Below, one piece after another: positions 9,878-19,415 of a stretch of DNA of 64,000 bases. Position 1 is the stretch's first letter, and each line of letters opens with the position of its first letter. The notes under the pieces were generated by a model. That model worked only from the letters and a program-made list of their open reading frames with translations. It made no database searches and was not told the DNA's origin. The position numbers and the translations under genes were made by a program. This stretch comes from Lithodes maja (taxonomy: Eukaryota > Arthropoda > Malacostraca > Decapoda > Lithodidae). The stretch covers positions 1 through 64,000 of the forward strand of contig JBAKBP010012303.1 of assembly GCA_037953745.1 (NCBI GenBank), in the 5' to 3' direction.

Positions 9878-10356
9878 CCCTCCAGACCCGGAAGGGCTCT
9901 TGAACGCCCATAAAAAACACACCCGAGCTACCCGGAAGGGCTCTTAAAGACCCATGAGCTCAAAGCCTGTAAGCTTGGTGTGCGAGGCGTCGGTCCGACG
10001 CATGTAAACAACAGCCGGCTGGACCAACGCCCCGCATCTCCGGCCACAAGAAGGAGTGCGTCGCTTGTTCGTGTGTGCCTGTATGTTATTGTTAAGTATC
10101 GAAAAGTAGTGTAAAGTGGCTGTTTTTGCTATAAAGTTATCTCCAATGAAATCATCATCACAACTGAACCAGTTAACTTAGAGAGCTCTACTTAACGCCA
10201 TTCGACAGGTACGAAACACATCTACGCTTGGGGATGTGTAGGAATGCAGAAGCAGTCAGAATAACAAAGATACGGTAGCCTAGGCGTAGAAGTTTTTCGG
10301 CCAAAACCCCCGGATTTCGGGGAATATTTATGTAATGCGTAGCCGGGGCTGGAGGG
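9878..10356 (+). mobile_element. TTAA-1 MITE, left arm of a head-to-head pair
   Basis: TTAA 9874-9877 precedes CCCTCCAGACCCGG. The right end GCCGGGGCTGGAGGG is joined through TTTAA to an inverted copy. It lies inside the MITE that starts at 8986. Confidence 0.85.
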
Positions 10357-10361
10357 TTTAA

Positions 10362-10841
10362 CCCTCCAGCCCCGGTTATGTATTATATATATATTCCTCG
10401 AAACCCGGGTGTTTTGGCCGAAAAACGTCTAGGCTAGGCTACCGTATATTCGTTAATCAGACTGCTTCCCGCATTCCCGTGCATCCCCAAGCGTAGCTGT
10501 GTTATTTACCTGTAGAATGGCATTAAGTAGAGCTCTCTAACTCAACTGGTTGAGCTGTGATGATGATTTCATTGGAGATAACTTTATGGCCAAAACAGCC
10601 ACTTTACACCACTTTTCGATACTTAACAACAACATACAGGCACACACGAACAAGCGACGCTCTCCTTCTTGTGGCCGGAGATGCGGAGCGTCGGTCCAGC
10701 CGGCTGTTGTTTACATGCGTCGGACCGACGCCTCGCACACCAAGCTCACAGGCTGTGACGTCATGGGTGTTTAAGAGGCCTTCCGGGTACCTGTTATATG
10801 CTTTTTTATGGGCGTTCAAGAGCCCTTCCGGGAACGGAGGG
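10362..10841 (-). mobile_element. TTAA-1 MITE, inverted right arm of the pair
   Basis: Starts CCCTCCAGCCCCGG directly after the TTTAA junction and ends GGGAACGGAGGG before TTAA 10842-10845. In reverse complement it aligns with 9878-10356 throughout, giving a potential cruciform of about 480-bp arms. Confidence 0.85.
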
Positions 10842-11015
10842 TTAAAAACGTTTTTCGGCCAGATCGCCCGGGTTTCGGGGATATCTTATAGAATGCGTAA
10901 CCGGTCTGCGAGGGTTAACCCTTCTGGCCCGGGCTGCCTTTCTAAAGGACGGAGCTCGTATCCAGGCGATCTGGCTGAAAAATAAGACTCGTAAACAAAG
11001 GCCTATCTCCCTTAA

Positions 11016-11453
11016 CCCGTCCAGCACCAGCGACGCGTCTGGCGCGTCGGCGATGTATGTAACGCACAGCCCCAGCGACGCGTCTGACGAGTCACCCTAA
11101 TTGCTCCGACCGTAACCTCAGGTGTAGCCACTCGAGAGGGCTCAGATTTGTATGGGAACTGTGTACGTATCCCACGCAACCGTGCCGATGGTTGAAAACT
11201 CTCAAAGTCCACGTGCGTGCGCGTGAGCGCGCAATAACCTGGTTTTTTGGGGTAATTGCCTTCAATTTTTTACTCTTGTAAAATACGTTTTCGGGGGCTC
11301 TGTAGGACCATTCTTTAAGCTTTTTGAGCGGTTTTTCGTGGTTTTTCCTTCATTCCTAACCCATTCGCTATTGTTTCTGGAATAAAACCATTTTTTGAAA
11401 ACCGCCCGGGTTCTGGTGAACAAACAATACAAAACTAGCCGGGGCTCCACGGG
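11016..11453. mobile_element. TTAA-flanked MITE inside the piggyBac relic
   Basis: TTAA 11012-11015 and 11454-11457; ends CCCGTCCAGCACC and GGGGCTCCACGGG. The left arm has a short direct repeat around CCAGCGACGCGTCTG (11030 and 11071). It is divergent from TTAA-1 in the middle, so it is probably a sister subfamily. Confidence 0.7.
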
Positions 11454-11744
11454 TTAATACAAAAGCAACATTAATCAAATATACAAAAAAAAAAAATCGC
11501 CTTACCTTGCTGCGTAGAGCTCTCTAGCTCAACTGGTTCCGGAGTTATGGCGATGTTAGTGGAGGTAACTTTTGCCGCGTACAGTATTTACCTCGGCGCG
11601 TCCGAACACTCAACCGCGGCCCCGGTTACGACGCCCTGTTGCACTCGTCGCCCCACCCGCAATTATGCCGGGAAGCGATTTGATAGTTTTTTATTGTTTA
11701 TTATGGCATTTATTATAGTTATTATGTTATTTTCACTCATTAAA

Positions 11745-12180
11745 GTTATTTTTATGAAGTTATTTGTGTCTCTGTCACTTATACTTAGTTTTATTGTTAT
11801 TATTATGAGTAGTTATTATTATTTATACTGGACTATGGTAATTGATAGTGTCATTTTCACTTTTATTTATTGTTAGGTAAGCTACTAATATATATAGTGT
11901 CACTTTCACTTGTTCATATTGTTGTGAAGGCACTTATTATTACTTATGTGTGTCTCTTTCACTTATACTTAGTTTTATTATTATTATAGTGTCACTTTCA
12001 CTAGACTATGATAATTGATAGTGTCATTTTCACTTTTATGTATTGTTAGGTAAGCTAATAATATATACTGTATAGTGTCACTTTCACTTGTTCATATTGT
12101 TATGAAGGCACTTATTATTACTTATGTGTGTCTCTTTCACTTATACTTAGCTTTATTATTACTATTAGCCTACATTTTAG
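11745..12180. repeat. Tandem repeat, period about 175 bp, about 2.5 copies
   Basis: GACTATGRTAATTGATAGTG occurs at 11831 and 12004, and TAGTGTCACTTTCACTTG at 11895 and 12073. A partial earlier copy begins near 11745. It lies between the transposase stop and the left end of the piggyBac relic, in the 3' non-coding part, and is rich in TCACTTTCAC motifs. Confidence 0.7.
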
Positions 12181-12215
12181 AGAGTGTCACTTTCACTGTC
12201 ATTGTCACGGGCACT

Positions 12216-14532
12216 TCAATAATCGATTAGAGTGTGAAAGTCGTTGAAGCACCCTCCAGCGCACAGGCATTCCCATGTGGTTTTGCTCACTTTGTGGGGT
12301 CTGCAAGTTGTGTGGCTGCACACATGGCACCTCTTCTGACTCCTAACTTTACTACCGAGCGCTTTGAAAGGAAGGGGGTTGAGCTGGTGCTTCCTGAAGA
12401 AGTCCATACACCCCGTGCGGTCCAGCTAGCCTGGTCCTTGTAGTGGTCCCCCAGGTTCCGCATATTTAGCCAGGAGCTCATTTATCACCTGCTTGTGGAA
12501 CTTCCGCAGGGACTTGTACTTCTTGTCTCCGGGAGTCTACAGACGGTAGATGTTGTAGGCATTGAGGGCCGACATATCTACCGTATGCAGAATAAACTTC
12601 TTATACCACCTGCAAGATGTTCGCAGGCAGTCGATGAAGCCCATCTGCATGTCGGACTTGTCGACGAGGCGCATATTTAGGTTGTAGTCCAGGACAGCAG
12701 CTGGTTTCTGGACGGGGTTTTTGGTTCTTCGGTCCGCCTTCCCTGTGGCGACCATCTCGGCCTTGTGGCATGTGGTGAGGAGGTTGACCTTGCGCTGGTC
12801 ATGCCAGTGGATGGAGAGGATGGGGCCACTCTTCTTGTGGAAGATGTCCGTCTTCTTCGTCTTTGTTGGGTAGGCTGGCACGCCCCTCCTCTTGGCCTTG
12901 ACTGTGCCGACAGTTCCGGTCTTGCGGTCATGGAGGTACTTGGTTAGGATGGGCGCCGTGAAGTAATTGTCGGTGTAGAGAATGTGGTTCTTATGGAAGT
13001 GTTTCTCCATCATTCTCTGCACGACAGCGCCGCCAAATCCAATCTCTGGGTCAGTCTCAATTTCCCCACCACTGCCGCTTTAGACCACAAAGTCCAACAC
13101 ATATCCCGTCTTGCAGTCGCAGAGGACGAAGAGCTTGATGCCGAAGCGGTGTCTCTTGGATGGGATATACTGCCTGAAATGCAGCCTACCACGGAACAGG
13201 ACCAGAGACTCATCCAGGCACATCTTCTGATATGGAATCAGGTAGGTGGTAAATCGATGACGTATCATGTCATACAGCTTCCTGATCTTCCATAATGAGT
13301 CGGGAAAGTGGACTGCCATGTTGTTTGTCAGGTGGAGATAGGAGAGGATGTCAAAGTACCTGTCCCTGGGCATGTACTTGCCAAATGCTGGAGTCGTGAT
13401 GAGGTCGGCAGTGATCCAGTAGTCTGCCAGAGCGTGCTTCCTGATGTGTCATCAGCATATTGAGTGCCAAGAACACATACAGTTCTGCCACAGTGACAGC
13501 TCTCCATGCCACCATCTTGGCACTGGTCTTCCTGCCAAGAAAGTTGGCACAGACGTCATGATGGTTGTTGGTCTACTCGACGAGGTATTCCATGACTTCA
13601 TTGTCATAGAAGCTACAGAAAAGTTCACTGGGGGTAGCATTTGGGCCACAGGGATATGCTGGTGACACCCCGGAACCAATCTGCTGCTCGTCAAAGGCAG
13701 GACAATCTGGCTCAAAATCCGCCCCATCTGACCACACAAACAAGTGGGATGAGCGCGCACGTGCAGCAGGCACACGCCCTTGCCCGAGCGGATGCCCATG
13801 CGGACACCCTGCACGCCCAGGGGCAGCGGCGTCGTCAGGCTGAGCCGCACGCCCACGACCTCGCCCTCGAACTCGTCGTGTCGAGACTTCCTCCTCTTCC
13901 ACATCCTCTTCATCGTCCTCCTCCTCCTCAGGCGATGTCAGGTCATCTGGGGCAATGTTGGGGTCGTCAGCATGTTCTTCGGGAGACAATTCCGGTGAAG
14001 AAGTGACCGGGCGTGGGCGATGTGGGGGGCGGGAGGCTGCGGGAGGTTGAACAATGGGAGCCTCAGCCTCGGGAGTTGGGCTCCTTTTGCGGCGAGCCGA
14101 GGGCTTCTCCGCAGCAAATAATGCCCTACGATGCGGGGCCTATGATGGCACACTGTGGGAGGACAATGCCGCCCCACTAGTACCACTTGTAGAGGCCCAT
14201 TGCACATCCTGAGGGAGAGATGAAGCAGAGGGCTGTGGGTGACCTGCGCGGCGTCCCGGGTCAAGGCGTCGTGACAAAGGAATGCGGGTTGTTGCTAGAC
14301 CAGGGTCGGCGTCACTATCACTATCTTCGCCTTCCCTAGCTTTTTCTGCTGCCCTGGCAAAAAGTTATCTCTGTATAGCACTGCCACTCAACAATACCTT
14401 CACTTTCTTGCGTCGAGCCTTTTTCTTGCTTGCAACAGGCGTCGATGTAGCGAGCGGGGTAGCACTGGGGTGCGCGGGAGGTTGCACAGAATCGGACACG
14501 TCGGAATTCATGATTTCAATATAACTCGCCAT
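12216..14532 (-). pseudogene. piggyBac-like transposase (DDE, decayed)
   Basis: This would be the cut-and-paste transposase acting on TTAA-flanked ends. The frame begins at an ATG (14532) with MASYIEIMNSDVSDS. An acidic and Arg-rich N-terminal region follows, with LFCSFYDNEVMEYLVE at 13575-13620. The catalytic domain holds MPRDRYFDILSYLHL, then CLDESLVLFRGRLHFRQYIP with the DE(S/M) motif (near 13225), and ILYTDNYFTAPIL with the second Asp (near 12970). A Cys-rich C-terminal finger (KRCHVCSHTTC...CLCAGGC) ends at 12216, as in the family. Lesions on the minus strand: stops near 14365, 14138, 13573, 13080, 12537 and 12430, and one frameshift near 13440. Apart from that shift all parts share a frame, so it was once a single gene of roughly 770 codons. 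It is dead in cis. Confidence 0.88.
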
Positions 14533-14986
14533 GGCGGTCACGTGGGAACTGATAACGGTAGTAGTTGAGGCTTGATGGCGCTGCGATCGCCCCTGCAAAG
14601 TAAATTTTTGAAGCGCGAATTTCAAAGCACGCTTTCAAGCATAGGGATTTTAAAAGGACACCCGGGTTCCGGCCCATCTGCCGCACTGTCATTATAAAAT
14701 GACACCCGGGCCAGAAGGGTTAAAGCCTGGAAATTGCTGTAAATTGCCTATGCGTTCCAGAATGTCACCTGCAGGGAAAGGGTTAATGATTTAATGATGT
14801 CTGGTAGGTAATATAGGTGTTTGTTAAACAAGAAATCCGGAAAAAAGGGGCAAAACTGGGGGGGGGGGGGGGGGGTTGCAGACCCATTTAGAATTATTAC
14901 CATATACTGTAATGTACTGCGTTATTCCTACAGCGCGACGGGCTCTGCCGCCCATGTAGTCGCGTTATAGGAGGATGGACTGTACC

Positions 14987-15350
14987 ATACCAAGACTTTA
15001 CTGTACTGTACATTAGACAACTTGGACTTAGAACAAGATCCTGCCACATCACTGCCCCACCATGTAACACCTTGGCCGACTCAGGCGTGGCGCCCAACAG
15101 CACACAGGTAAGACTAGTAGAGTCCCCTGTGGCACCTATCCATGACCCACCAGCCTCGGCAGTGCCATACCAAGTCAGTGCCAATAGCAAGGCTATATTG
15201 TATAGTAATGGCTGTTGGTCTACAAGTCTACCATATTTCCCCCTATTAGTCGCATTGTACGACACGCAGTAGGATGCGTGGAGCATTTTTTTTTTTATAT
15301 GGTTATAGCGTATCTGATTTTTTCCAAAAGAAATCCTAGCACATCATGCA
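14987..15350. other. Spacer between nested stack and DIRS-A
   Basis: No recognisable gene or repeat boundary. The flanks TACCATACCAAG and CAGTGCCATACCAAGTCAG are weakly repetitive. Confidence 0.4.
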
Positions 15351-15356
15351 GAGAGA

Positions 15357-15711
15357 AAATTATAGGTTTGACTCCTGTAAGGAGATAAAGAAAACCTAAT
15401 ATTTAGTAGTGGCCCCGTAATCATTGACGAACATGCCTATTACATAAGGCATCCTCTTCAAACACTAATTCGCCGTAGTTTGAATCTACCGCGCAGAGCA
15501 TTTAAAAAACTGAGGAGCCTTCATCATGAGCGCACGCGACCTCACTCATGGCTTCAGTCATTATGAATTGGGTTCTCACTACGAAAAAACTTCGTAAAAA
15601 ATAAAAACAAAAAGAAAATAAGAATAACTATCTAATAAGCTTTCCATCATATCGTGGATGTACTTGTGTGGATCTCTGACCAGACGCTGATTCAGGCGTC
15701 ATTCCTCCTTC
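15357..15711. repeat. DIRS-A inverted terminal repeat (3' side)
   Basis: 15500-15711 is the reverse complement of 26296-26513, including the block around GAGGAGCCTTCATCATGAGC and the GACCAGACGCTGATTCAGGC block. The outermost part, 15357-15430, recurs in the internal complementary region. Confidence 0.85.
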
Positions 15712-15783
15712 ACTGACATATCAAGTAAACCAAGATCCTTAATACATCAACGAATGGGAAGGGGACGGTCGGGAGGGCCCCAG

Positions 15784-15893
15784 TCGTCAATGATTACGGG
15801 GCCACTACTAAATATTAGGTTTTCTTTATCTCCTTACAGGAGTCAAACCTATAATTTATTAGTGGCCCCTCCATCATTGACGAACATGCCTGA
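15784..15893. repeat. DIRS-A internal complementary region
   Basis: 15784-15857 is the reverse complement of 15357-15430, 74 bp with no mismatch that I can see. 15858-15893 then repeats ATCATTGACGAACATGCC in direct orientation to 15418-15437. In DIRS1 such a region, complementary to both element ends, is thought to template circle closure. Confidence 0.75.
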
Positions 15894-16405
15894 TTCTAAG
15901 ACTGGAGGGGGACATTCGTAATCATATCATAACTCTAGAAAAGTAGATAATAAAAACAACCACATAGTATTCTTATTCTTGAAAAATTATATTTAATCAG
16001 TGGCATCGCCGAAAAAATACAAGAAAAAGTGGGTTCAGGCAGGTGCGTGCTTCAAAGAAGCCTGCCTGACAAAATGGGTAACCCTAAAGATTCTGAACAC
16101 AGATCTGTAGTTACAAAGGCACCCCACTCAACGAGTGGTGACAAAAATAACAAGTTATAAGCTTATATGTGCACATCATAAACCCCAACATAATCGTGGA
16201 GATAAATTGCAAAGGATCTCCACTGATTCTAAAATTAAATTGCTTTCGCAGTTAACACTACTATAACAACTCTGTTGTTTTGTACTTACATTGTACTAGC
16301 ATAATTTCTCTCAGAGAATTTTTTTTATATCACATTAACCTTACATTTGTATCACAGCTCTCATACTCCGGCGGGGTCTAGGGTGTCCTATGTCAACTGA
16401 CTGCA

Positions 16406-16421
16406 CCCCCCCCCCCCCCCC
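16406..16421. repeat. Homopolymer (16 C on plus; G on the DIRS-A sense strand)
   Basis: On the coding strand a run of 16 G lies about 35 bp past the recombinase stop codon. DIRS-B has a G23 run about 96 bp past its recombinase stop (50191-50213). Confidence 0.9.
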
Positions 16422-16456
16422 TTTGTGAAAATAAACAAAAGTGACTGTAGGGTAAC

Positions 16457-17480
16457 CTAGACCCTCTGCCTTAAAGCTATACATGGTAAGGAAGGTTTGT
16501 CTAGAGCAACTGACAAGTATCTAGACAAAAACGCATGATTAGACGCCCACAACTGAGTGGACGCGACATCTTCCACTGAAAAGCTCTTCAGGAAACGCAA
16601 AGAGGCTGCCCACTTGCGCAAATCGTGGGCCCCACCCACCACGCCGGGACCACTCTCTCCAATGACTTCGACCAGAAGAGAGGCTAATCGCCGTTTAAGT
16701 AAGCGTTTACCCGTACTTGCTACCCATAAAGCACCTTGGGGGTTTAGAGGAGCTACTCTCAAATATTTGGTTAGGGCTTGCACTGGACATAGATTATGAT
16801 GCACCTTTCCCCTTTTTAATGCCGGCACCGTGAACTCCGAAAACACGTGTGCACTGTGCTCATTCTTGGCTACAAAACCTGGGGAAGGCGCAATGTAAAT
16901 ACATTCGTTAAGTCCACCAAACCCAAGGCAATTGGGTGCGTTGCTCATCGCCGCCAGCTCAGACACTCTGTTCCCGGTGGCCAAAGCCATAAGGAAAACC
17001 GCCTTTTTTAAGAGTAAAGCAAAGTCTGCAGTATTTTGGTACAGACGAGAGTGAAGTAAAGACAAAGCTTTGTCGAGAGACCAAGTAGGCATGAGCTGAC
17101 GGGGAGGTGGGCGAAGTTAAAACAAGCTCTCATAAAACCAGTTTCTTCCGCCACTGGTATGGAAAGACCTGTCAGGTCTAAAAAGGGCACTCTAATTGCA
17201 GTTAAGTGATTTTTTAATGTTACCACTGATAAATGTTTCTGTTCAAACAGATAATTCAAGTAATTGAAAATTAAAGCCACTGACGGCACATTCTGTTCCG
17301 TTCTGACAATCCAGGAAGTAAAGGCTTGCCAATGTGAGTGATACTGACGTTTCGTAGACTGAGTAAATTGATTGATTAATTTATTAGTTACATCTCTACC
17401 GTATGGTGCCAGCCACTTGGCCTCCTGAATGTCCATAATGCAAAAGTCAGCGAGGTCGCTAGGTTGCCAATCGTGTCTAA
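16457..17480 (-). pseudogene. DIRS-A tyrosine recombinase
   Basis: This enzyme would integrate the circular DNA intermediate by site-specific recombination, the DIRS substitute for an integrase. The N-terminal SAM-like core-binding part is at 17480-17120 (WQAFTSWIVRTEQN, then LIFNYLNYLFE). The catalytic part is a clean ORF at 16457-17092. The first Arg lies in TGNRVSELAAM, the H-x-x-R box in AHDLRKWAASLRF and the last box in WASNHAFLSRYL, whose Tyr is the candidate nucleophile. A frameshift near 17115 separates the two parts. The homologous DIRS-B gene at 49060-50094 shows how the parts join (compare ILPQWSLDK with LMPTWSLDK). Confidence 0.85.
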
Positions 17481-17489
17481 GTGGAAATA

Positions 17490-19316
17490 CCCGACCGGGA
17501 GCGATACCGGGTCCGGGCACCACGTTTTCAATTGCTGGTACCCACAACTGCGCCGGCCACAGGGGCGCGATTAGCGAGACTAAGCCTCGATAATCTCGTA
17601 GTTTGTTCACTACGTGGCACATTAGTGACGCATCTGGCGGTGGAAACAGATAGATGGAGCTCCATCTGTTCCAGTCTGTCACTAGGGCGTCCGGCCCCCC
17701 TGCCGGCGTTATCGACCGGCGGGTGAGGTATAGAGGGAGTTTGTGAGTCTCCTCGGACGCAAAAAGATCCACTTGTGGATGGGAGAGCTCTGCAATCATT
17801 AGGTTGAAAATGGGTTGCTTGAGCTCCCATTCTACTGATGTGCTCTGTCTCCGGGACAGAGCGTCTGCCCAGACGTTCGCTACGCCTGGGAGATAAGATG
17901 CGTGAAGGTAAATTTCTAGTCTGTTGGCTAGAGTAAAAATCTCTTCCGACACGTTTAGCAACCCCCTGGACCTCGTTGATCCTTGTTTCTGAATACAGTG
18001 AACCGTATTCAGATTGTCCATTCTGAAGGCCAACGACTTGCCCCGTAACGCCGGGCCGTGAGCCTGAAGGAAATACAAGGGGACTAGTAATTCTTTGACA
18101 TTGATGTGAGAGATTTCTAAGTGGGGCCAAAGTCCCTGACCCTGGTGCCCCTGATTTGATTGAAATCCCCAACCTATTGTGCCTGACGCATCCGTGTCTA
18201 TCCATACCGTTGGTGGAGGAGAAATCCATGACATTATTGAGTACAACGTTTCCCTCTTTGCCCAGACCGCTAGTAAGTTGTGGATTAATTTCGGGATGGG
18301 CCATAATTTCCCGCCGGTAAGAGCGGGAAATATTTGTTGCCTTCCAATATTAGTCGTTTTACTTTCAAAACCGGCCCAACTTGACAGTTAGTTGAATCCA
18401 GTTGAGAGAGCCGACCAGAGATTCCCAGACCCTTCGCGTCGTTGTCAGACTGTGAAGAAACATGAACAGTTTCCTGCGAAACCTGTTGCGATTGTCCACA
18501 CTCTGACTCAGAGTGAGAGCGGCTGTGTCCCAGACCAGCCCTATCCACTGAATTACTCGTGAGGGAACAATGTTTGACTTTACCAGATTTACCTTGAAGC
18601 CTAGAGTTTTGACATGATTTAAAAAAATATTGACATGTTTTATGCATAAATGTTGTGTCTCTGCCACCACCAGCCAGTCGTCCAGATACCACAACACTCT
18701 GATCCCCTGTTTTAACAATGGCATCAGGGCTTGCCGGACTAATTTTGTGAATAATCGAGGTGCTAGGTTCAAACCGAACGGCATCCTTTGAAAAACAAAA
18801 TTTTGGTGCCTGATCCTTAAGGCCAAAAACCTTTGAAATCTTTTGTTGACCGATAACGTGCCAATAGGCGTCTGTCAGGTCTAGTGAGCACATCCAACCT
18901 CCCGGCGGAAGTGTTAGCCTGATTTGGTGTACAGTTAACATTCTGAAAGATTCGTTGTGAATGTGAAGGTTCAGGTAAGACAGGTCTACGACCGGCCTCA
19001 TCTGAACACTGTCCCTTTTGGGAACCAAAAATAGTTTGGACATGAATACAGGGTAATTTGGGGGGACCGGGATGATGACATGCTTGACAATCATTTCCTG
19101 GACCAGTGACTCCACCTCTAAAGAAACAACATTCGCCGCGGTCGGCTGACGTAAGCGAGGTCGCCGGAGCCACCGCCAAGTGATGCCTTTGCGAGCCACC
19201 ATCCTTGCCCAAGTGTTTAATGGCCATGCCTGGTGACACGTTCGGAACGACCCAGTTAGCAGACAAGGGTTCGCCGGCTGTACTACCCTCGGGTCCTCTG
19301 GCCTTAAAGTTGGCAC
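17490..19316 (-). pseudogene. DIRS-A reverse transcriptase, RNase H and methyltransferase-like region
   Basis: Reverse transcriptase blocks in order: SKLFLVPKRDS, SLDLTDAYWHV (first catalytic Asp), FQRMPFGLNLAPRLF and LWYLDDWLVV, the Y-L-D-D box, at about 18680-18700. RNase H follows from about 18215: VWIDTDASGTIGWGF, INVKELLVPL and AFRMDNLNTVHCIQ hold the acidic residues. The region 17550-17800 (VDLFASEETHKLPLY, then WNRWSSIYLFPPPDASL) is the stretch compared with adenine methyltransferases in other DIRS elements. I see frameshifts near 18830 (before ALRIRHQNFVFQ) and in 18315-18365, so no full product can be made. It is read as one long frame when compared with DIRS-B. Confidence 0.85.
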
Positions 19317-19415
19317 CGGGAGTGAGAGAGACTTTAGTTTTTTGATGGTGGGGTTGATGGTGCTGGACGCTTCGCCGGCTGGCTGGTGCTGGCCGATGAC
19401 TGGCCCTGACCTGGC

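Larger units (their letters stand above)
8986..10914 (+). mobile_element. TTAA-1 MITE interrupted by three copies of its own family
   Basis: Left end CCCCTGGTTCCCGG after TTAA 8982-8985; right end CCGGTCTGCGAGGG before TTAA 10915-10918. Its own sequence is 8986-9077, 9567-9873 and 10846-10914, about 470 bp, the usual family length. The parts align in order with 4403-4882 across the two interruptions (9082-9562 and 9878-10841), each bordered by TTAA. Confidence 0.8.
10919..14719 (-). mobile_element. piggyBac-like transposon relic (source-type element)
   Basis: The ends CCCTTCTGGCCCGGG (10919) and the same sequence inverted (14719) are flanked by TTAA at 10915-10918 and 14720-14723. The left TTAA is shared with the right end of the MITE at 8986-10914. 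The interior carries a minus-strand piggyBac transposase pseudogene and, at 11516-11570, the AGAGCTCTCTAGCTCAACTG block also found inside TTAA-1 MITEs. Without the nested MITE at 11016-11453 it is about 3.35 kb. Confidence 0.75.
8627..14782. mobile_element. TTAA-3 element split by piggyBac-type insertions
   Basis: The ends CCCTTTCTCTGCGGG (8627) and, inverted, CCCTTTCCCTGCAGG (14782) are flanked by TTAA at 8623-8626 and 14783-14786. Its own sequence is 8627-8981 plus 14724-14782. The remainder is the MITE cluster and the piggyBac relic, whose outer TTAA tetramers are at 8982-8985 and 14720-14723. Confidence 0.55.
8298..14982. mobile_element. Tigger-like remnant, outermost shell of a nested stack
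   Basis: TA-flanked ends CAGTCTATCCTCCTACAATG (from 8298) and, inverted, CAGTCCATCCTCCTATAACG (from 14982) match at 17 of 20 positions. Related ends occur at 37751 and 39003. Only 8298-8622 and 14787-14982 (about 520 bp) appear to belong to it. Everything between is later insertion. Pairing of ends this far apart depends on the nesting model. Confidence 0.5.

Noticed and set aside
12234..13998. Plus-strand ORFs across the piggyBac gene
   Set aside because: Shadows of the minus-strand transposase, which has the conserved motifs.
18285..19316. The full 343-codon ORF as one product
   Set aside because: Only 19316 to about 18830 is reverse transcriptase in this frame; the rest is out of register with the YLDD region.
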